Assembly (NCBI GenBank): GCA_963704455.1 | Contig: OY969905.1 | Location: 248,001 to 312,000, forward strand | DNA: 64,000 nt | Reading direction: 5' to 3' | Source of the DNA: DASTCZ01 sp963704455 | GTDB taxonomy: Bacteria; Acidobacteriota; Terriglobia; Acidiferrales; UBA7541 | Shown: piece after piece, positions 8,558 through 17,391 of the stretch | Layout of the letters: every line of letters starts with the position of its first letter | Numbering within the stretch: position 1 is the stretch's first letter | The notes under the pieces: generated by a model | What the model saw: the letters and a program-made list of their open reading frames with translations, nothing else | Told to the model about the DNA's origin: nothing | Databases searched by the model: none | Translations under genes and position numbers: made by a program

Positions 8558-8635
8558 CTGACCGGAAAAGGTTAGCAGGAAAGTTTGCGGCAATTGGGGC
8601 AGAAGGTGGGGCACCGGTAAAAGTGGCGGCGGTGG

Positions 8636-9496
8636 CTACCGCTCTCCCCATTTCAATTTACTGCGCAGGATCTCAAAGTAAGTCTTCCGCGTGGGCCGCA
8701 CCAGCCGCATTGGGTGCGTAGCCTTGGTAATTGAGATTTTGTCGGCGCGGTGGAGCTCAACGCCTACTTGGCCGTCAATCGTCAGAAACACCGCCTCATC
8801 GCCGGCTCTGAAGCTGATCTCGACGTGGGAAGTGTCCGGAATCACCAGCGGACGATTGGTCAACGTGTGCGGACAGATCGGCGTGACCACAAATGCGGCA
8901 ACCTTCGGGTAGACAATCGGCCCTCCCGCAGCCAGCGAATACGCTGTCGAGCCTGTTGGCGTTGAAAGGATTAAGCCATCGGCTTTGTAGCTGCAAACGT
9001 AATCGCCGTCCACGTGCAGCTTCAAGTCAATGATCCGCGCCAGCGCGCCCTTGTTCAGAACGGCGTCGTTAAGAGCGAGATGACGACCAACGACTTTATC
9101 CTCGCGCAATACCTGCGTGTCCAACAGCGTTCGCTCGCTCACGCGGCTGTGTCCGGCAAGCACCTCTTCAAGAATAGGATAAAGGTCGGGAAGTGTGACG
9201 CTGGTAAGGAAACCGAGGCCGCCGAGGTTCACCGGAAGTATCGGAACCGGGTGGTTGCCGAGCGAGCGTGCGGCGGAAAGCAGAGTGCCATCGCCGCCCA
9301 AAACGATGAGCAGATCCACAGCGCCTGCAAGTTCCTCCCGCGAACGTTCGCGGCCGGCGTTTGCCAAGCACGAGCCCGTTTCGCGGTCATAGAGCACCGC
9401 GAGGCCCCGCGCTTCGAGCCACTCTATAAGCTTTGGCGCGACGGAGGCGATCTCCGCTTGCCTTGGCCGGGAAACGATTCCTACAGTCTTATGCAT
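8636..9496 (-). CDS. nadK: NAD kinase
   Basis: Phosphorylates NAD to NADP in the cytosol. 286 residues, typical length. GGDGT (67-71) is the invariant ATP/PPi motif; NLGGLGFLT follows at about 90, LNDAVLNKG near 143, and the conserved NAD-binding block LILSTPTGSTAYSLAAGGP near 177-195. ATG 9496 gives the expected N terminus MHKTVGIVSRP. It follows tlyA on the same strand with an 83-bp gap; tlyA-nadK pairing is common across bacteria. Confidence 0.95.
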   Translation of the reverse strand: MHKTVGIVSRPRQAEIASVAPKLIEWLEARGLAVLYDRETGSCLANAGRERSREELAGAVDLLIVLGGDGTLLSAARSLGNHPVPILPVNLGGLGFLTSVTLPDLYPILEEVLAGHSRVSERTLLDTQVLREDKVVGRHLALNDAVLNKGALARIIDLKLHVDGDYVCSYKADGLILSTPTGSTAYSLAAGGPIVYPKVAAFVVTPICPHTLTNRPLVIPDTSHVEISFRAGDEAVFLTIDGQVGVELHRADKISITKATHPMRLVRPTRKTYFEILRSKLKWGER

Positions 9497-9579
9497 GGCA
9501 GGCGGAATTGTACTCTAGCGGCTTGCCCGACGGACAGTCTGGCAGGAAATCTGGCGCACAGCCCGGCTTGCCAAATTGC

Positions 9580-10338
9580 TCATGACCGCCGCGCGTAAAC
9601 AAAAAACTCCTGATTGCCCTCAGCGCCCGTCAGTTGGCTTGCCCTGACGCCCTCCACAGTAAGCCCAACTGCCAGCGCCGCCGCGCGTACGCGTTCCACC
9701 GCGCGTTCGTGCAGCCTCGCGTCACGAACGACGCCGCCTTTTCCAACGTCGCCGCGGTCCAGCTCAAATTGTGGCTTAACGAGAATCAGGAATTCCGCGC
9801 CCGGGCCTGCCACGCTCGCAACCGCGGGCAAGACTTTCGTCACAGAGATGAATGAAACATCAATGGTGATGAGTTGCGGACTCTCAGGCAGGTCATCACG
9901 AGAAACCTCTCGCGCATTTCGATGAATTTGAATTACGCGTGCGTCCTGTTGCAGCTTCCACGCTAATTGCTCCGGCGAAACATCCAGGGCGTAAACGCGC
10001 GCAGCGCCATTCTGAAGCAGGCAATCCGTAAACCCTCCGGTTGATGATCCAACGTCGAGGCAGACCTTGCCTATCGCACTCACGCCGAAATCTTGAAGCG
10101 CTCCTTCGAGTTTGATTCCTCCGCGGCTCGCATAACGCGGGCGTTCGCCAACCACTTCAACCAGGGCATCCACGCTCACGCGCGCACCCGCCTTGTCCGC
10201 GCGCTGGCCGTTTACTCGTACCTCGCCGGCCAGCAACATCGCCTGTGCCTTCTGGCGTGTCTCTGCAAGCCCGCGCTCCAAGAGCAGGATGTCCAGCCGG
10301 GTTTTCTCCGTTTTTTGTTTGGAAGTTTTCAGCGGCAT
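9580..10338 (-). CDS. tlyA: TlyA family rRNA (cytidine-2'-O)-methyltransferase
   Basis: 252-residue protein with an N-terminal S4 RNA-binding domain (about 14-75: RLDILLLERGLAETRQKAQA) and a FtsJ-like SAM methyltransferase domain (about 80-245: VCLDVGSSTGGFTDCLLQNG motif I, LITIDVSFISVTKVLP, ILVKPQFE). TlyA enzymes methylate 16S and 23S rRNA; some homologues are annotated as haemolysins, which is not supported here. The frame extends to 10689 over ispA, but MPLKTSKQK at 10338 matches the family start. ispA ends 34 bp upstream. Confidence 0.93.
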   Translation of the reverse strand: MPLKTSKQKTEKTRLDILLLERGLAETRQKAQAMLLAGEVRVNGQRADKAGARVSVDALVEVVGERPRYASRGGIKLEGALQDFGVSAIGKVCLDVGSSTGGFTDCLLQNGAARVYALDVSPEQLAWKLQQDARVIQIHRNAREVSRDDLPESPQLITIDVSFISVTKVLPAVASVAGPGAEFLILVKPQFELDRGDVGKGGVVRDARLHERAVERVRAAALAVGLTVEGVRASQLTGAEGNQEFFVYARRS

Positions 10339-10372
10339 GGTGTCGCCCGCGAAGACGAGCGGTTCGGCTATT

Positions 10373-11311
10373 TCAAGCGCGGCGTAAAACAAGAAACTCC
10401 GCGAGCTCCCGCAAGCGCGGGGCGCGGTCGCCATATTGCGCGATTTCGCCCAGCGCGCGCCCGGCCAGTTCCTTCGCAAACGCGTGTGACTTCGCCAACC
10501 CGAAGAGCGCGGGGTAGGTCGCTTTCTGCTGAGCTTGATCCTTGCCTGCTGTTTTGCCCAGCACGGCGGAGGACTCTTCCACATCGAGAATATCGTCCAC
10601 CACTTGAAACGCCCAGCCAATGTTTTCGCCGAAAAATCGCAGACGCGCAACGTCTTCAGCATTCGCGCCGCCACAGATCGCTCCCGCAACTACCGACGCG
10701 CGGATCAGCGCCGCCGTCTTCGAGCGATGGATGTACGCGAGCGATTCTTCGTTTACAGGCTTGCGCTCCGCTTCAATGTCCGCCACTTGTCCGCCGACCA
10801 TTCCGTCGCGCGTGCCCGCGGCTGTCGCCACTTCGCGGATTACCTCCACGCGCCGCGCCGGATCGAGCGAAACTTTTGACAGCGTTTCAAAAGCAAGTGT
10901 GAGCAAACCGTCGCCCGCAAGAATTGCCGTCGCTTCATTGAACTTTTTGTGGCACGTCGGTTTGCCGCGGCGAAGATCGTCATTATCAAGCGCGGGCAGG
11001 TCGTCATGAATCAGCGAATAGCTGTGAATGAATTCGAGAGCGCATCCCGCCTCAAGCGCGGCGCTAATTTCCATTGAAAATACGCGCGAAGCCTCCACAC
11101 AAAGCATCGGCCTGAGACGCTTGCCTCCGGCGAACACGCTGTAACGCATCGCTTGGTGAATCGTCGAAGGCCGCGCATCCGCCGCGGGTAAAAGCCGGTC
11201 CAGCGCGGATTCGATGATTCCGTGATTCTCTTCAAAGAATGCGGGGTACTTCATCGGGCTGGTGGATGCAGGCATATTTCTTTGCGGCTCGCGCGCATCA
11301 GCTCTCGTCAT
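10373..11311 (-). CDS. ispA: Polyprenyl (farnesyl/geranylgeranyl) diphosphate synthase
   Basis: Condenses DMAPP/IPP to short-chain prenyl diphosphates. The first Asp-rich motif DDLPALDNDD (with RRGKPTCH after it) and the second motif DDILDVE are intact, as is GGKRLRP near the N terminus. About 312 residues. The first Asp-rich motif has the DDxxxxD spacing seen in bacterial FPP/GGPP synthases; chain length cannot be fixed by eye. ATG 11311 overlaps xseB by 14 bp; ATGs at 11275 and 11254 are alternative starts, and the 11275 one lacks the overlap. Gene order xseB-ispA-tlyA-nadK is a common bacterial cluster, here without dxs. Confidence 0.93.
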   Translation of the reverse strand: MTRADAREPQRNMPASTSPMKYPAFFEENHGIIESALDRLLPAADARPSTIHQAMRYSVFAGGKRLRPMLCVEASRVFSMEISAALEAGCALEFIHSYSLIHDDLPALDNDDLRRGKPTCHKKFNEATAILAGDGLLTLAFETLSKVSLDPARRVEVIREVATAAGTRDGMVGGQVADIEAERKPVNEESLAYIHRSKTAALIRASVVAGAICGGANAEDVARLRFFGENIGWAFQVVDDILDVEESSAVLGKTAGKDQAQQKATYPALFGLAKSHAFAKELAGRALGEIAQYGDRAPRLRELAEFLVLRRA

Positions 11312-11570
11312 CCGCGCCGGGCTCGAATGGTTCCGCGGCCATTTCGCCGCCGGCCTTCTTCATCAGGATCTCGACGCGTCCCTCGGCCTGCTCCAGCTGC
11401 TTCTGGCAATCGCGCGAGAGCGCCACGCCTTCCTCAAACAATTTCATGGCGTCGTCGAGCGAAAGATTCGTGTTTTCCAGTTTGCGGACGATCTCTTCCA
11501 GGCGCGCGAGCGACCGCTCAAATTCCGGCTTCTTCGGCGGCTCAGGCTTCTTGGCGGCGTTTGGGTTCAA
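11298..11570 (-). CDS. xseB: Exodeoxyribonuclease VII small subunit
   Basis: Small helical subunit that oligomerises with XseA to degrade single-stranded DNA. The conserved core FERSLARLEEIVRKLE, LSLDDAMKLFEEGVALSRDC and QAEGRVEIL is complete. I place the start at TTG 11570, 7 bp after the mutM stop and preceded by AAAGGTAGAG, giving 90 residues, close to the usual 80. An ATG at 11648 would add 26 residues that merely read through mutM. xseA is not in the window. Confidence 0.82.
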   Translation of the reverse strand: MNPNAAKKPEPPKKPEFERSLARLEEIVRKLENTNLSLDDAMKLFEEGVALSRDCQKQLEQAEGRVEILMKKAGGEMAAEPFEPGADDES

Positions 11571-11577
11571 GCGGTCT

Positions 11578-12390
11578 CTACCTTTGGCAGTGCGGGCAAA
11601 AGAAAGCCGAACGACCGCCCTGCTCGATGCGTCGAATTCGGTTCCCACATCTCCGGCACGGCTTGCCTTCGAGCCCGTAAACGCTCAGGATGCGCTCAAG
11701 TTCCTGGAACCACCACGAAGCATCACGAAAGTCGGGCGCCGGACTGCAACAGCATTCTAAGGCACGCTTTACCGTGGAAACAATGGCCTTATGCAGACCG
11801 CGCGATTCTGCTGGCGTTGCGCGGTCTGTACGCCGGCGCGGGTCGAGCCGCGCATGCCACAGCGCTTCGTTGGAATAAATGTTCCCAAGCCCTGCGATCT
11901 TCTTCTGATCCATTAGCAGAACTTTCAGCGAGCGCCTTGAATTGCGAAGAATTTCAGAGAGCTCGCTGATACTAAGAGCTTTGGAGAACACATCAACGCC
12001 AAGTGCGCGAATGCCATGTACAGCTTCAATATCTGCGTACCAATACAGACGGCCAAAATGGCGGCGATCCGCAAATCCGAGCGCGCCACGATCGAATTGT
12101 AAGAGCACGTCAACATGAACGCCGCGCGTAATCGCGCCATCAAACCAGATCAATTGGCCGTCCAGTCGGAAATGGAGCACCAGCGCGCCGCGATTCAGCC
12201 GGAGCACGAGGTATTTCCCATGCCGCTCAACGCCAAGAATTCGCGCGCCTCGCAAAACCTTTTCGAGAAGAGAGGGGACCTGCGGCTGGACAGCAATGCG
12301 GTGAATTACTTTGCACGCGCGAATGGTTTGCCCGGCAACGATCGGGCGCAGAGCCCGCGCGACGGCTTCCACTTCAGGCGCCTCGGGCAT
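11578..12390 (-). CDS. mutM: Formamidopyrimidine-DNA glycosylase
   Basis: Base-excision repair enzyme for 8-oxoguanine and other oxidised purines, with AP-lyase activity. MPEAPEVEAV supplies the catalytic N-terminal Pro2 and Glu3; GVERHGKYLVLRL carries the conserved Lys; LLMDQKKIAGLGNIYSNEAL is the helix-two-turn-helix; the C terminus has the zinc finger CRRCGNRIRR...CPHC. 270 residues. The family usually reads PELPEVE; here PEAPEVE. The gene starts 5 bp after the acylase stop, so the leftward cluster is probably co-transcribed. Confidence 0.95.
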   Translation of the reverse strand: MPEAPEVEAVARALRPIVAGQTIRACKVIHRIAVQPQVPSLLEKVLRGARILGVERHGKYLVLRLNRGALVLHFRLDGQLIWFDGAITRGVHVDVLLQFDRGALGFADRRHFGRLYWYADIEAVHGIRALGVDVFSKALSISELSEILRNSRRSLKVLLMDQKKIAGLGNIYSNEALWHARLDPRRRTDRATPAESRGLHKAIVSTVKRALECCCSPAPDFRDASWWFQELERILSVYGLEGKPCRRCGNRIRRIEQGGRSAFFCPHCQR

Positions 12391-12395
12391 TTTCC

Positions 12396-14948
12396 TTAAT
12401 GGCCCACAGGCTGCAGGCGCATAGTGTGAACAGTAGCACGCTGCACCGCGGCGTCACTGAATGGTGCGGACAGCGGCTTGCCCGCAAGCCACGAAGGGTA
12501 TTGGTCGGAATAATGTTCGCTGCCCAGTTGGCCGGATTCGCCCGTGGTGATTTCCATGAAGGATTTGTCCCAATCGGAAAGGTCCGCGACAAGCCGCATG
12601 GACGGGCCTTCGCTGCGTCCTGTCGCGTTAATGCAACCCGGCCCGCCCGAATGCTCGCTCGGGCCAAGGCTGAAAATTCTTGCGAATGCGCCAGATTGAC
12701 CGAGCGGGTGCGCCATGAAAACTTTATTGCGGTCTCCCCATCGCCATGCAGAAATATCAGAAGTCTTCATCGAGGTTGTAAGCTCACCAACGGCGCTGTC
12801 GGCGCTGGCCATCAGCAGTTCGTCATAGTTATTGAAATTCGGGGGGAGCCAAATGGCGGGGCGCTCGCGTAAGATTCGCTCCATAAAAATCTCGCCGCCG
12901 TTGGTAGTTGCCGGGCCGAAATACGGCTGCAATAAATTGTGACCGAACGCCAGCGCAACCTGATCCAAAAATGTTGCCTCAATTGAGTCGGGCGTCATGC
13001 GGCCGTCCCAATTCGACAGCATGCCAATCAATTTAGAAGCGCGTTCTTCCAGTGGTTTTGCGTTTGTTGTGGCCTTGACCAGAGCTTTCGCAAGAATTAA
13101 GTTAAATTCTTGTGTGGCATCTGCTTGAATCGCCGCAAAATCCGCCGGAGCGAATTTCTTCGGCTGTGAAAGTAGCTGATAGATTCGGTCCGTGCGCCAC
13201 GGGGGCGCAAGAAACGCCGATAAGTAATATGGATACCCGTGGCCTGCAACTTGCGAATTCGCCGTTGCGATAATTCCTCCGGGCGGGTCGAGCACTTGCG
13301 GCAATTCATCAAATGGAATGTAGCCCCGCCATTCGTATTCGCCATTCTCCCCGGGCATGGGCGCGGCGCCGCAAGGAAAATTCTCGGGGAGCGGCGAGCC
13401 CGCGGGCGGCCATTCAGCGCAATTGCGAATTGGAATTTTTGCGGCCACGATGAATCCGATGTGGCCCGCCTTGTCCGCGTAAACTATGTTTTGCCCCGGC
13501 CCGAAGGCATCGCGAAGATTTTCACGGAACTCCTGCCAGTTATTCGCAAATTGAATCTTGAAATAGCTGTGTGCAAGGCCCCCCGGTTCGGTCGCCGTCC
13601 ATCGCAACGCGTACCCTTTGTTGCCCTGCGGCGAAACAACCGGCCCGTGCCTCGTCACCCTTACGGTCAGAGGAACAGGGGATTCTCCCTTGATAAGGAT
13701 ATTCTCGTGCCGGACCTGCGCCGGGGTCCATTGCCCGTTCACGCGATACTGCGTGTAGTCCGCGGGGTTGAAAGTCTCCTCGTACAGGTCTTGCACGTCC
13801 GCGCCGTCGTTTGTGAATCCCCACGCGATGGAGTTGTTGTGGCCAATCACAATCCCGGGCGCGCCGGGAAGCGTGAACCCATCGGCGTTCCAATCGCCGA
13901 CCGTCAGGTGAATCATGTACCAGATGTCCGGGACGCCGAAAGCAAGGTGCGTGTCATTTGCGAGGAGTGGTTTGCCGGACGCGGTGTGCGAGCCATCCAC
14001 AACCCAATTGTTGCTCCCGAATACCGCGCGTACCTCGCCGTCAAATTCATCAAGAATTCCTTTTGCGCCGTTCCAATCATTTGCGCCGGGCGGTGAATTA
14101 GTCGAATCAATTTCCCCGGACTGCACAAAAGGCGTTTGTGCGGAAGACGCTGGAGCCACGCTTTGAATTGCGCGCGCAACGGGGCGCGAAGCTTTTTTGG
14201 CGGGAGGTGCGCTCACTCCTACAATCGGGTGCTGGTACGGTGAATCGTCATTGAAGGCAAACGCAGCGCGTTCCTTTCCCAGGCGGTTGCTCGCATCCAA
14301 ACGCGCAAGTTCCGCGCGCCACGTGCTTGTCAGCGTTTGATACATGTAGCCGACCACGAGCAGCGTGTCAGCAGGCCGCCATGGATCAGGTTCGTAACGC
14401 AGGAGCGTGAATTCGATGGGGAGCCGGTTTCGATGTCCATCAATGTAGAGATTTACGCCGCGCGCGTAGGCCTCCAGTATCTTGCGCTCATCTGCGTCGA
14501 GCAGAGTGGCATCTCGGTCAGCTGCCTGCGCAAGCCCCAGCATGCGGAAATTGCGATCCAGATTGACACCAAGCGGGCCCACAATTTCTGCCAATCTGCC
14601 CGCGGCAGCGCGACGCACCACATCCATCTGCCACAGCCGATCCTGAGCCATTACATAGCCCTGCGCGATGAATAGATCCTCCTGCGATTGCGCGGCGATG
14701 TGCGGTACTCCGAGCGCATCGCGCCGGATGATCACCTCGCCCTTGAGTCCCGCGAGCTGGATGGTTCCATCCACCTGCGGAAGTGATCGGTGCACGAGCC
14801 ACCAGGCCGTTCCCGCCGATCCGAATAGGACCAGCACAAGCGCCACCAATATGTAACGAATCGCTCGCCGCAAAATCGCACCTCTCACACTCAATAATTG
14901 ATAGCAGTCAGGCCCATCAAATTGCAGCGTGAGTCTATTGCGTGTCAT
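12396..14948 (-). CDS. Penicillin acylase family Ntn-hydrolase (acylase)
   Basis: Large amidase of the S45 family (penicillin G/cephalosporin/acyl-homoserine-lactone acylases). An N-terminal transmembrane or signal segment YILVALVLVLFGSAGTAWWL exports the protein to the periplasm. The proenzyme would self-cleave before the nucleophile Ser in VFGSNNWVVDG (Ser312 with this start), giving alpha and beta chains; GYVMAQDRLWQMDVVRR is the typical alpha-chain start. Several starts are possible (TTG 14975, ATG 14948, GTG 14888), none with a clear Shine-Dalgarno. Acyl substrate not predictable: quorum-sensing lactones, beta-lactams or cyclic lipopeptides are all possible. Confidence 0.88.
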   Translation of the reverse strand: MTRNRLTLQFDGPDCYQLLSVRGAILRRAIRYILVALVLVLFGSAGTAWWLVHRSLPQVDGTIQLAGLKGEVIIRRDALGVPHIAAQSQEDLFIAQGYVMAQDRLWQMDVVRRAAAGRLAEIVGPLGVNLDRNFRMLGLAQAADRDATLLDADERKILEAYARGVNLYIDGHRNRLPIEFTLLRYEPDPWRPADTLLVVGYMYQTLTSTWRAELARLDASNRLGKERAAFAFNDDSPYQHPIVGVSAPPAKKASRPVARAIQSVAPASSAQTPFVQSGEIDSTNSPPGANDWNGAKGILDEFDGEVRAVFGSNNWVVDGSHTASGKPLLANDTHLAFGVPDIWYMIHLTVGDWNADGFTLPGAPGIVIGHNNSIAWGFTNDGADVQDLYEETFNPADYTQYRVNGQWTPAQVRHENILIKGESPVPLTVRVTRHGPVVSPQGNKGYALRWTATEPGGLAHSYFKIQFANNWQEFRENLRDAFGPGQNIVYADKAGHIGFIVAAKIPIRNCAEWPPAGSPLPENFPCGAAPMPGENGEYEWRGYIPFDELPQVLDPPGGIIATANSQVAGHGYPYYLSAFLAPPWRTDRIYQLLSQPKKFAPADFAAIQADATQEFNLILAKALVKATTNAKPLEERASKLIGMLSNWDGRMTPDSIEATFLDQVALAFGHNLLQPYFGPATTNGGEIFMERILRERPAIWLPPNFNNYDELLMASADSAVGELTTSMKTSDISAWRWGDRNKVFMAHPLGQSGAFARIFSLGPSEHSGGPGCINATGRSEGPSMRLVADLSDWDKSFMEITTGESGQLGSEHYSDQYPSWLAGKPLSAPFSDAAVQRATVHTMRLQPVGH

Positions 14949-14983
14949 GCACCGCGGCAAGCAATGAAGTTGCAAATGCCCTA

Positions 14984-15013
14984 TTGGGGTCGGCGCCGCA
15001 TGGCTGTTAGAAT
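14984..15013 (+). promoter_or_regulatory. Candidate promoter of the CNNM-type gene
   Basis: TTGGGG (14984-14989), an 18-bp spacer and TAGAAT (15008-15013). The GTG start lies only 6 nt after the -10 box, so a transcript from here would be leaderless or nearly so. Confidence 0.4.
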
Positions 15014-15019
15014 CGCCGG

Positions 15020-16450
15020 GTGATTCTGGTTCGCCTTCTCGCCGTCCTGGCGCTGATCTGCATCAACGCTTTTTTTGCAGCGGTCGAGTTTTCTCTCGTC
15101 GCCGTCCGACAATCGCGCTTGCGCCAACTCATCAAGCGTGGCAACGCGCGCGCGCGCATCGTTCAGGATCTCGTGTCCCGTTTGGAGACCGTCGTATCCG
15201 GCGTGCAAGTTGGCATGACGCTGACAACGCTCGGTCTCGGCTTCCTCGGCGAGATCACCATCTCTCGCGCAATCGAGCCGGTGTTGTGGTGGATGCCCGG
15301 AAAGAGCGCCGTGCTCGTCGCGCACGGCGTCGCACTCGGCCTCGCATATCTTCTCCTCACAATGTTTCACGTCGTGCTCGGCGAATTGGTGCCGAAAGGC
15401 CTCAGCCTCAGCCATGCGGAAAGAGTCGCGCTGCTTATCGCGCGGCCATTTCAATGGTATCTCGGCGCGCTGCGCCCCGCGATTTCTCTTCTCGATGGAA
15501 TGTCGCGCGTCGTGCTCCGCGCGCTCGGGGTTTCTCCCCGGCTGAGCCACACCATGGTGCACTCGGCCGAAGAGCTGCTCATCCTGATTCAACAGGCGCG
15601 CGAGCGCGGATTGTTGGCCGCCACCGAAGAGCGCTACGTCCAGAGCGCGCTCGAACTCGGCCAGCTCCAGGTCCGCGAAATCATGGTGCCGCGCCCGGAC
15701 GTTCACGCGCTGCCCGTCGAAGCCACGCTCGACGAAACGCTGCAACTTTTTGCGCGCACGCAGCGGAGTCGCATCCCGGTTTATCAGGGCACGCTCGACC
15801 ACGCGCTGGGGTTTGTGCATATCAAGGATTTATTCGGCGTCCTGCTGGAACGCGAGCGCCGCGCGGAGCAGCATAGAATTCAGCTTCCGTTTGACCTGCG
15901 CCGGTTTGTGCGAGAGCTACTCATCATGCCGGAGGGCAAGCCGGCCGGTGAACTTCTCACGGAATTCCGCGCGCGCGGCATCGGGATGGCGTTGGTGGTG
16001 GACGAATTCGGCAGCATCCTCGGCCTCGTCACGCTCGAAGACGTGGTCGAGCAAGTCGTCGGAGAAATTCACGACGAATTCGATTTGGTCGAGCGACCGC
16101 TCACGCTTGCCGACGGCGCGATGGTTTTTGACGCGTCGCTCAACGTCCGCGATTTTGAGCTGCAATACCAGATTGCCTTGCCGGATGATCCCGCGTACTC
16201 AACGCTTGGCGGATTCGCGCTGGCGCAACTCGGTATCATTCCTAAGGGGGGCGAGACATTCGACTTTGAGGATCATCGCTTCACCGTTTTCGAGATGGAT
16301 CGCCGGCGCATCGCGCGGCTGAAAGTTCGAAAGTTGCCCGGCGCTGCTGCGAAGTCGTCAGCAGCCGAAGAAGAATCTTCAAGCGGTGGAGTCAAGCAAT
16401 CCGGTCCTGCGCGTTCCGCGGAAAAAACGGCAGGCGGCCGCCGCCAATGA
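15020..16450 (+). CDS. CNNM/CorC-type membrane protein (DUF21-CBS-CorC_HlyC)
   Basis: 476-residue integral membrane protein often labelled haemolysin C-like; characterised relatives are Mg2+/Co2+ transport or efflux proteins. DUF21 transmembrane domain about 1-195 (LLAVLALICINAFFAAVEF, GMTLTTLGLGFLGE, VLGELVPKGLSL), a CBS pair about 205-330 (REIMVPRPDVHAL, SRIPVYQG, GLVTLEDVVEQVVGEI) and a C-terminal CorC_HlyC domain (about 345-430). The start is GTG 15020. Its stop overlaps the ATG of the first Dpp-type permease, so all three genes look like one operon, an unusual pairing. Confidence 0.9.
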   Translation: MILVRLLAVLALICINAFFAAVEFSLVAVRQSRLRQLIKRGNARARIVQDLVSRLETVVSGVQVGMTLTTLGLGFLGEITISRAIEPVLWWMPGKSAVLVAHGVALGLAYLLLTMFHVVLGELVPKGLSLSHAERVALLIARPFQWYLGALRPAISLLDGMSRVVLRALGVSPRLSHTMVHSAEELLILIQQARERGLLAATEERYVQSALELGQLQVREIMVPRPDVHALPVEATLDETLQLFARTQRSRIPVYQGTLDHALGFVHIKDLFGVLLERERRAEQHRIQLPFDLRRFVRELLIMPEGKPAGELLTEFRARGIGMALVVDEFGSILGLVTLEDVVEQVVGEIHDEFDLVERPLTLADGAMVFDASLNVRDFELQYQIALPDDPAYSTLGGFALAQLGIIPKGGETFDFEDHRFTVFEMDRRRIARLKVRKLPGAAAKSSAAEEESSSGGVKQSGPARSAEKTAGGRRQ

Positions 16451-17391
16451 ACTACGCGCGCGGATTCAATGCGCTGAACCGCGCGACGCGCCGCATCGCT
16501 ATCACTCTTCCCGCCGTTTGGTTGGTCCTCACGATGGTTTTTCTTCTGGCGCACATCGTGCCCGGCGATCCCGTGCAACAAATGCTCGGCGAGGACGCAC
16601 GCACTGAGGACCTTGCTCTGCTTCGCCATTCGCTCGGCCTCGATCTGCCCCTGCACACGCAATACGTGCGCTACCTTTACGGACTCATCCGCGGCGACTG
16701 GGGCAGGTCATTTCGCTTTCAATCGCCCGTGCTTCCAATGGTCGTCCAGCGCTATCCCGCAACACTTGAACTCGCCTTGGCGGCAATGCTCGTTTGCGCT
16801 GCCATCGCAATTCCAGCGGGAATCGCCGCCGCGCGCCGCAAAGGGCGCTCCGCCGACCGCGCGATTGGAGCGTTAACGCTACTCGGACTCTCCGTGCCAA
16901 ATTTTGCCCTGGGCCCCGTCCTTATTCTCGTTTTCTCGATCGGCTTCGGATGGTTGCCCGTCTCGGGGCGCGGAGGAATCCCGCATCTCATTTTGCCCGC
17001 GGCGACGCTCGGCGCGGCGCTCGCCGCGATCATGACGCGCATGGTCCGCGGCGCGATGATTGAAGAACTCTCCGGAGATTACGTTCGCACCGCTCGCGCG
17101 AAGGGACTCTCCGAGCGCGCCGTCCTTTATCGCCACGCGTTCCCAAACGCGCTTGTACCAATCCTCACCGTTCTCGGATTACAATTTGGCGCACTTTTGG
17201 CGGGCACGATTGTCACGGAGTCGATTTTTGCATGGCCGGGAATCGGGCGTCTTACAGTTCAGGCCATTCAAGCCCGCGACTACCCGCTGTTGCAAGGATG
17301 CATCCTCGCGATTGCGCTCTCCTATGTCATCGTCAACCTGCTCACGGATTTTACTTACGCGCTGGTTGACCCCCGGATTCGCTTATCATGA
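16447..17391 (+). CDS. Dipeptide/oligopeptide ABC transporter permease (DppB type)
   Basis: 314-residue inner-membrane permease with six predicted helices. The N-terminal signature VWLVLTMVFLLAHIVPGDPV and the EAA-loop region ARAKGLSERAVLYRHAFPNA are typical of DppB/OppB; GTIVTESIFAWPGIGRL is the characteristic late motif. It overlaps the preceding gene (ATGA) and the following DppC-type gene (ATGA). No substrate-binding protein or ATPase lies nearby, so the pair must borrow those from elsewhere or is part of a split system. Confidence 0.92.
   Translation: MNYARGFNALNRATRRIAITLPAVWLVLTMVFLLAHIVPGDPVQQMLGEDARTEDLALLRHSLGLDLPLHTQYVRYLYGLIRGDWGRSFRFQSPVLPMVVQRYPATLELALAAMLVCAAIAIPAGIAAARRKGRSADRAIGALTLLGLSVPNFALGPVLILVFSIGFGWLPVSGRGGIPHLILPAATLGAALAAIMTRMVRGAMIEELSGDYVRTARAKGLSERAVLYRHAFPNALVPILTVLGLQFGALLAGTIVTESIFAWPGIGRLTVQAIQARDYPLLQGCILAIALSYVIVNLLTDFTYALVDPRIRLS

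Noticed and set aside
15362..15377. TGTTTCACGTCGTGCT, resembling parS
   Set aside because: Only the left half matches the parS palindrome and it lies inside a conserved coding region.
14981..15820. 279-codon minus-strand frame opposite the CNNM-type gene
   Set aside because: Composition (Arg/Asp/His rich) typical of a reverse-frame shadow; DUF21-CBS protein is certain on the plus strand.
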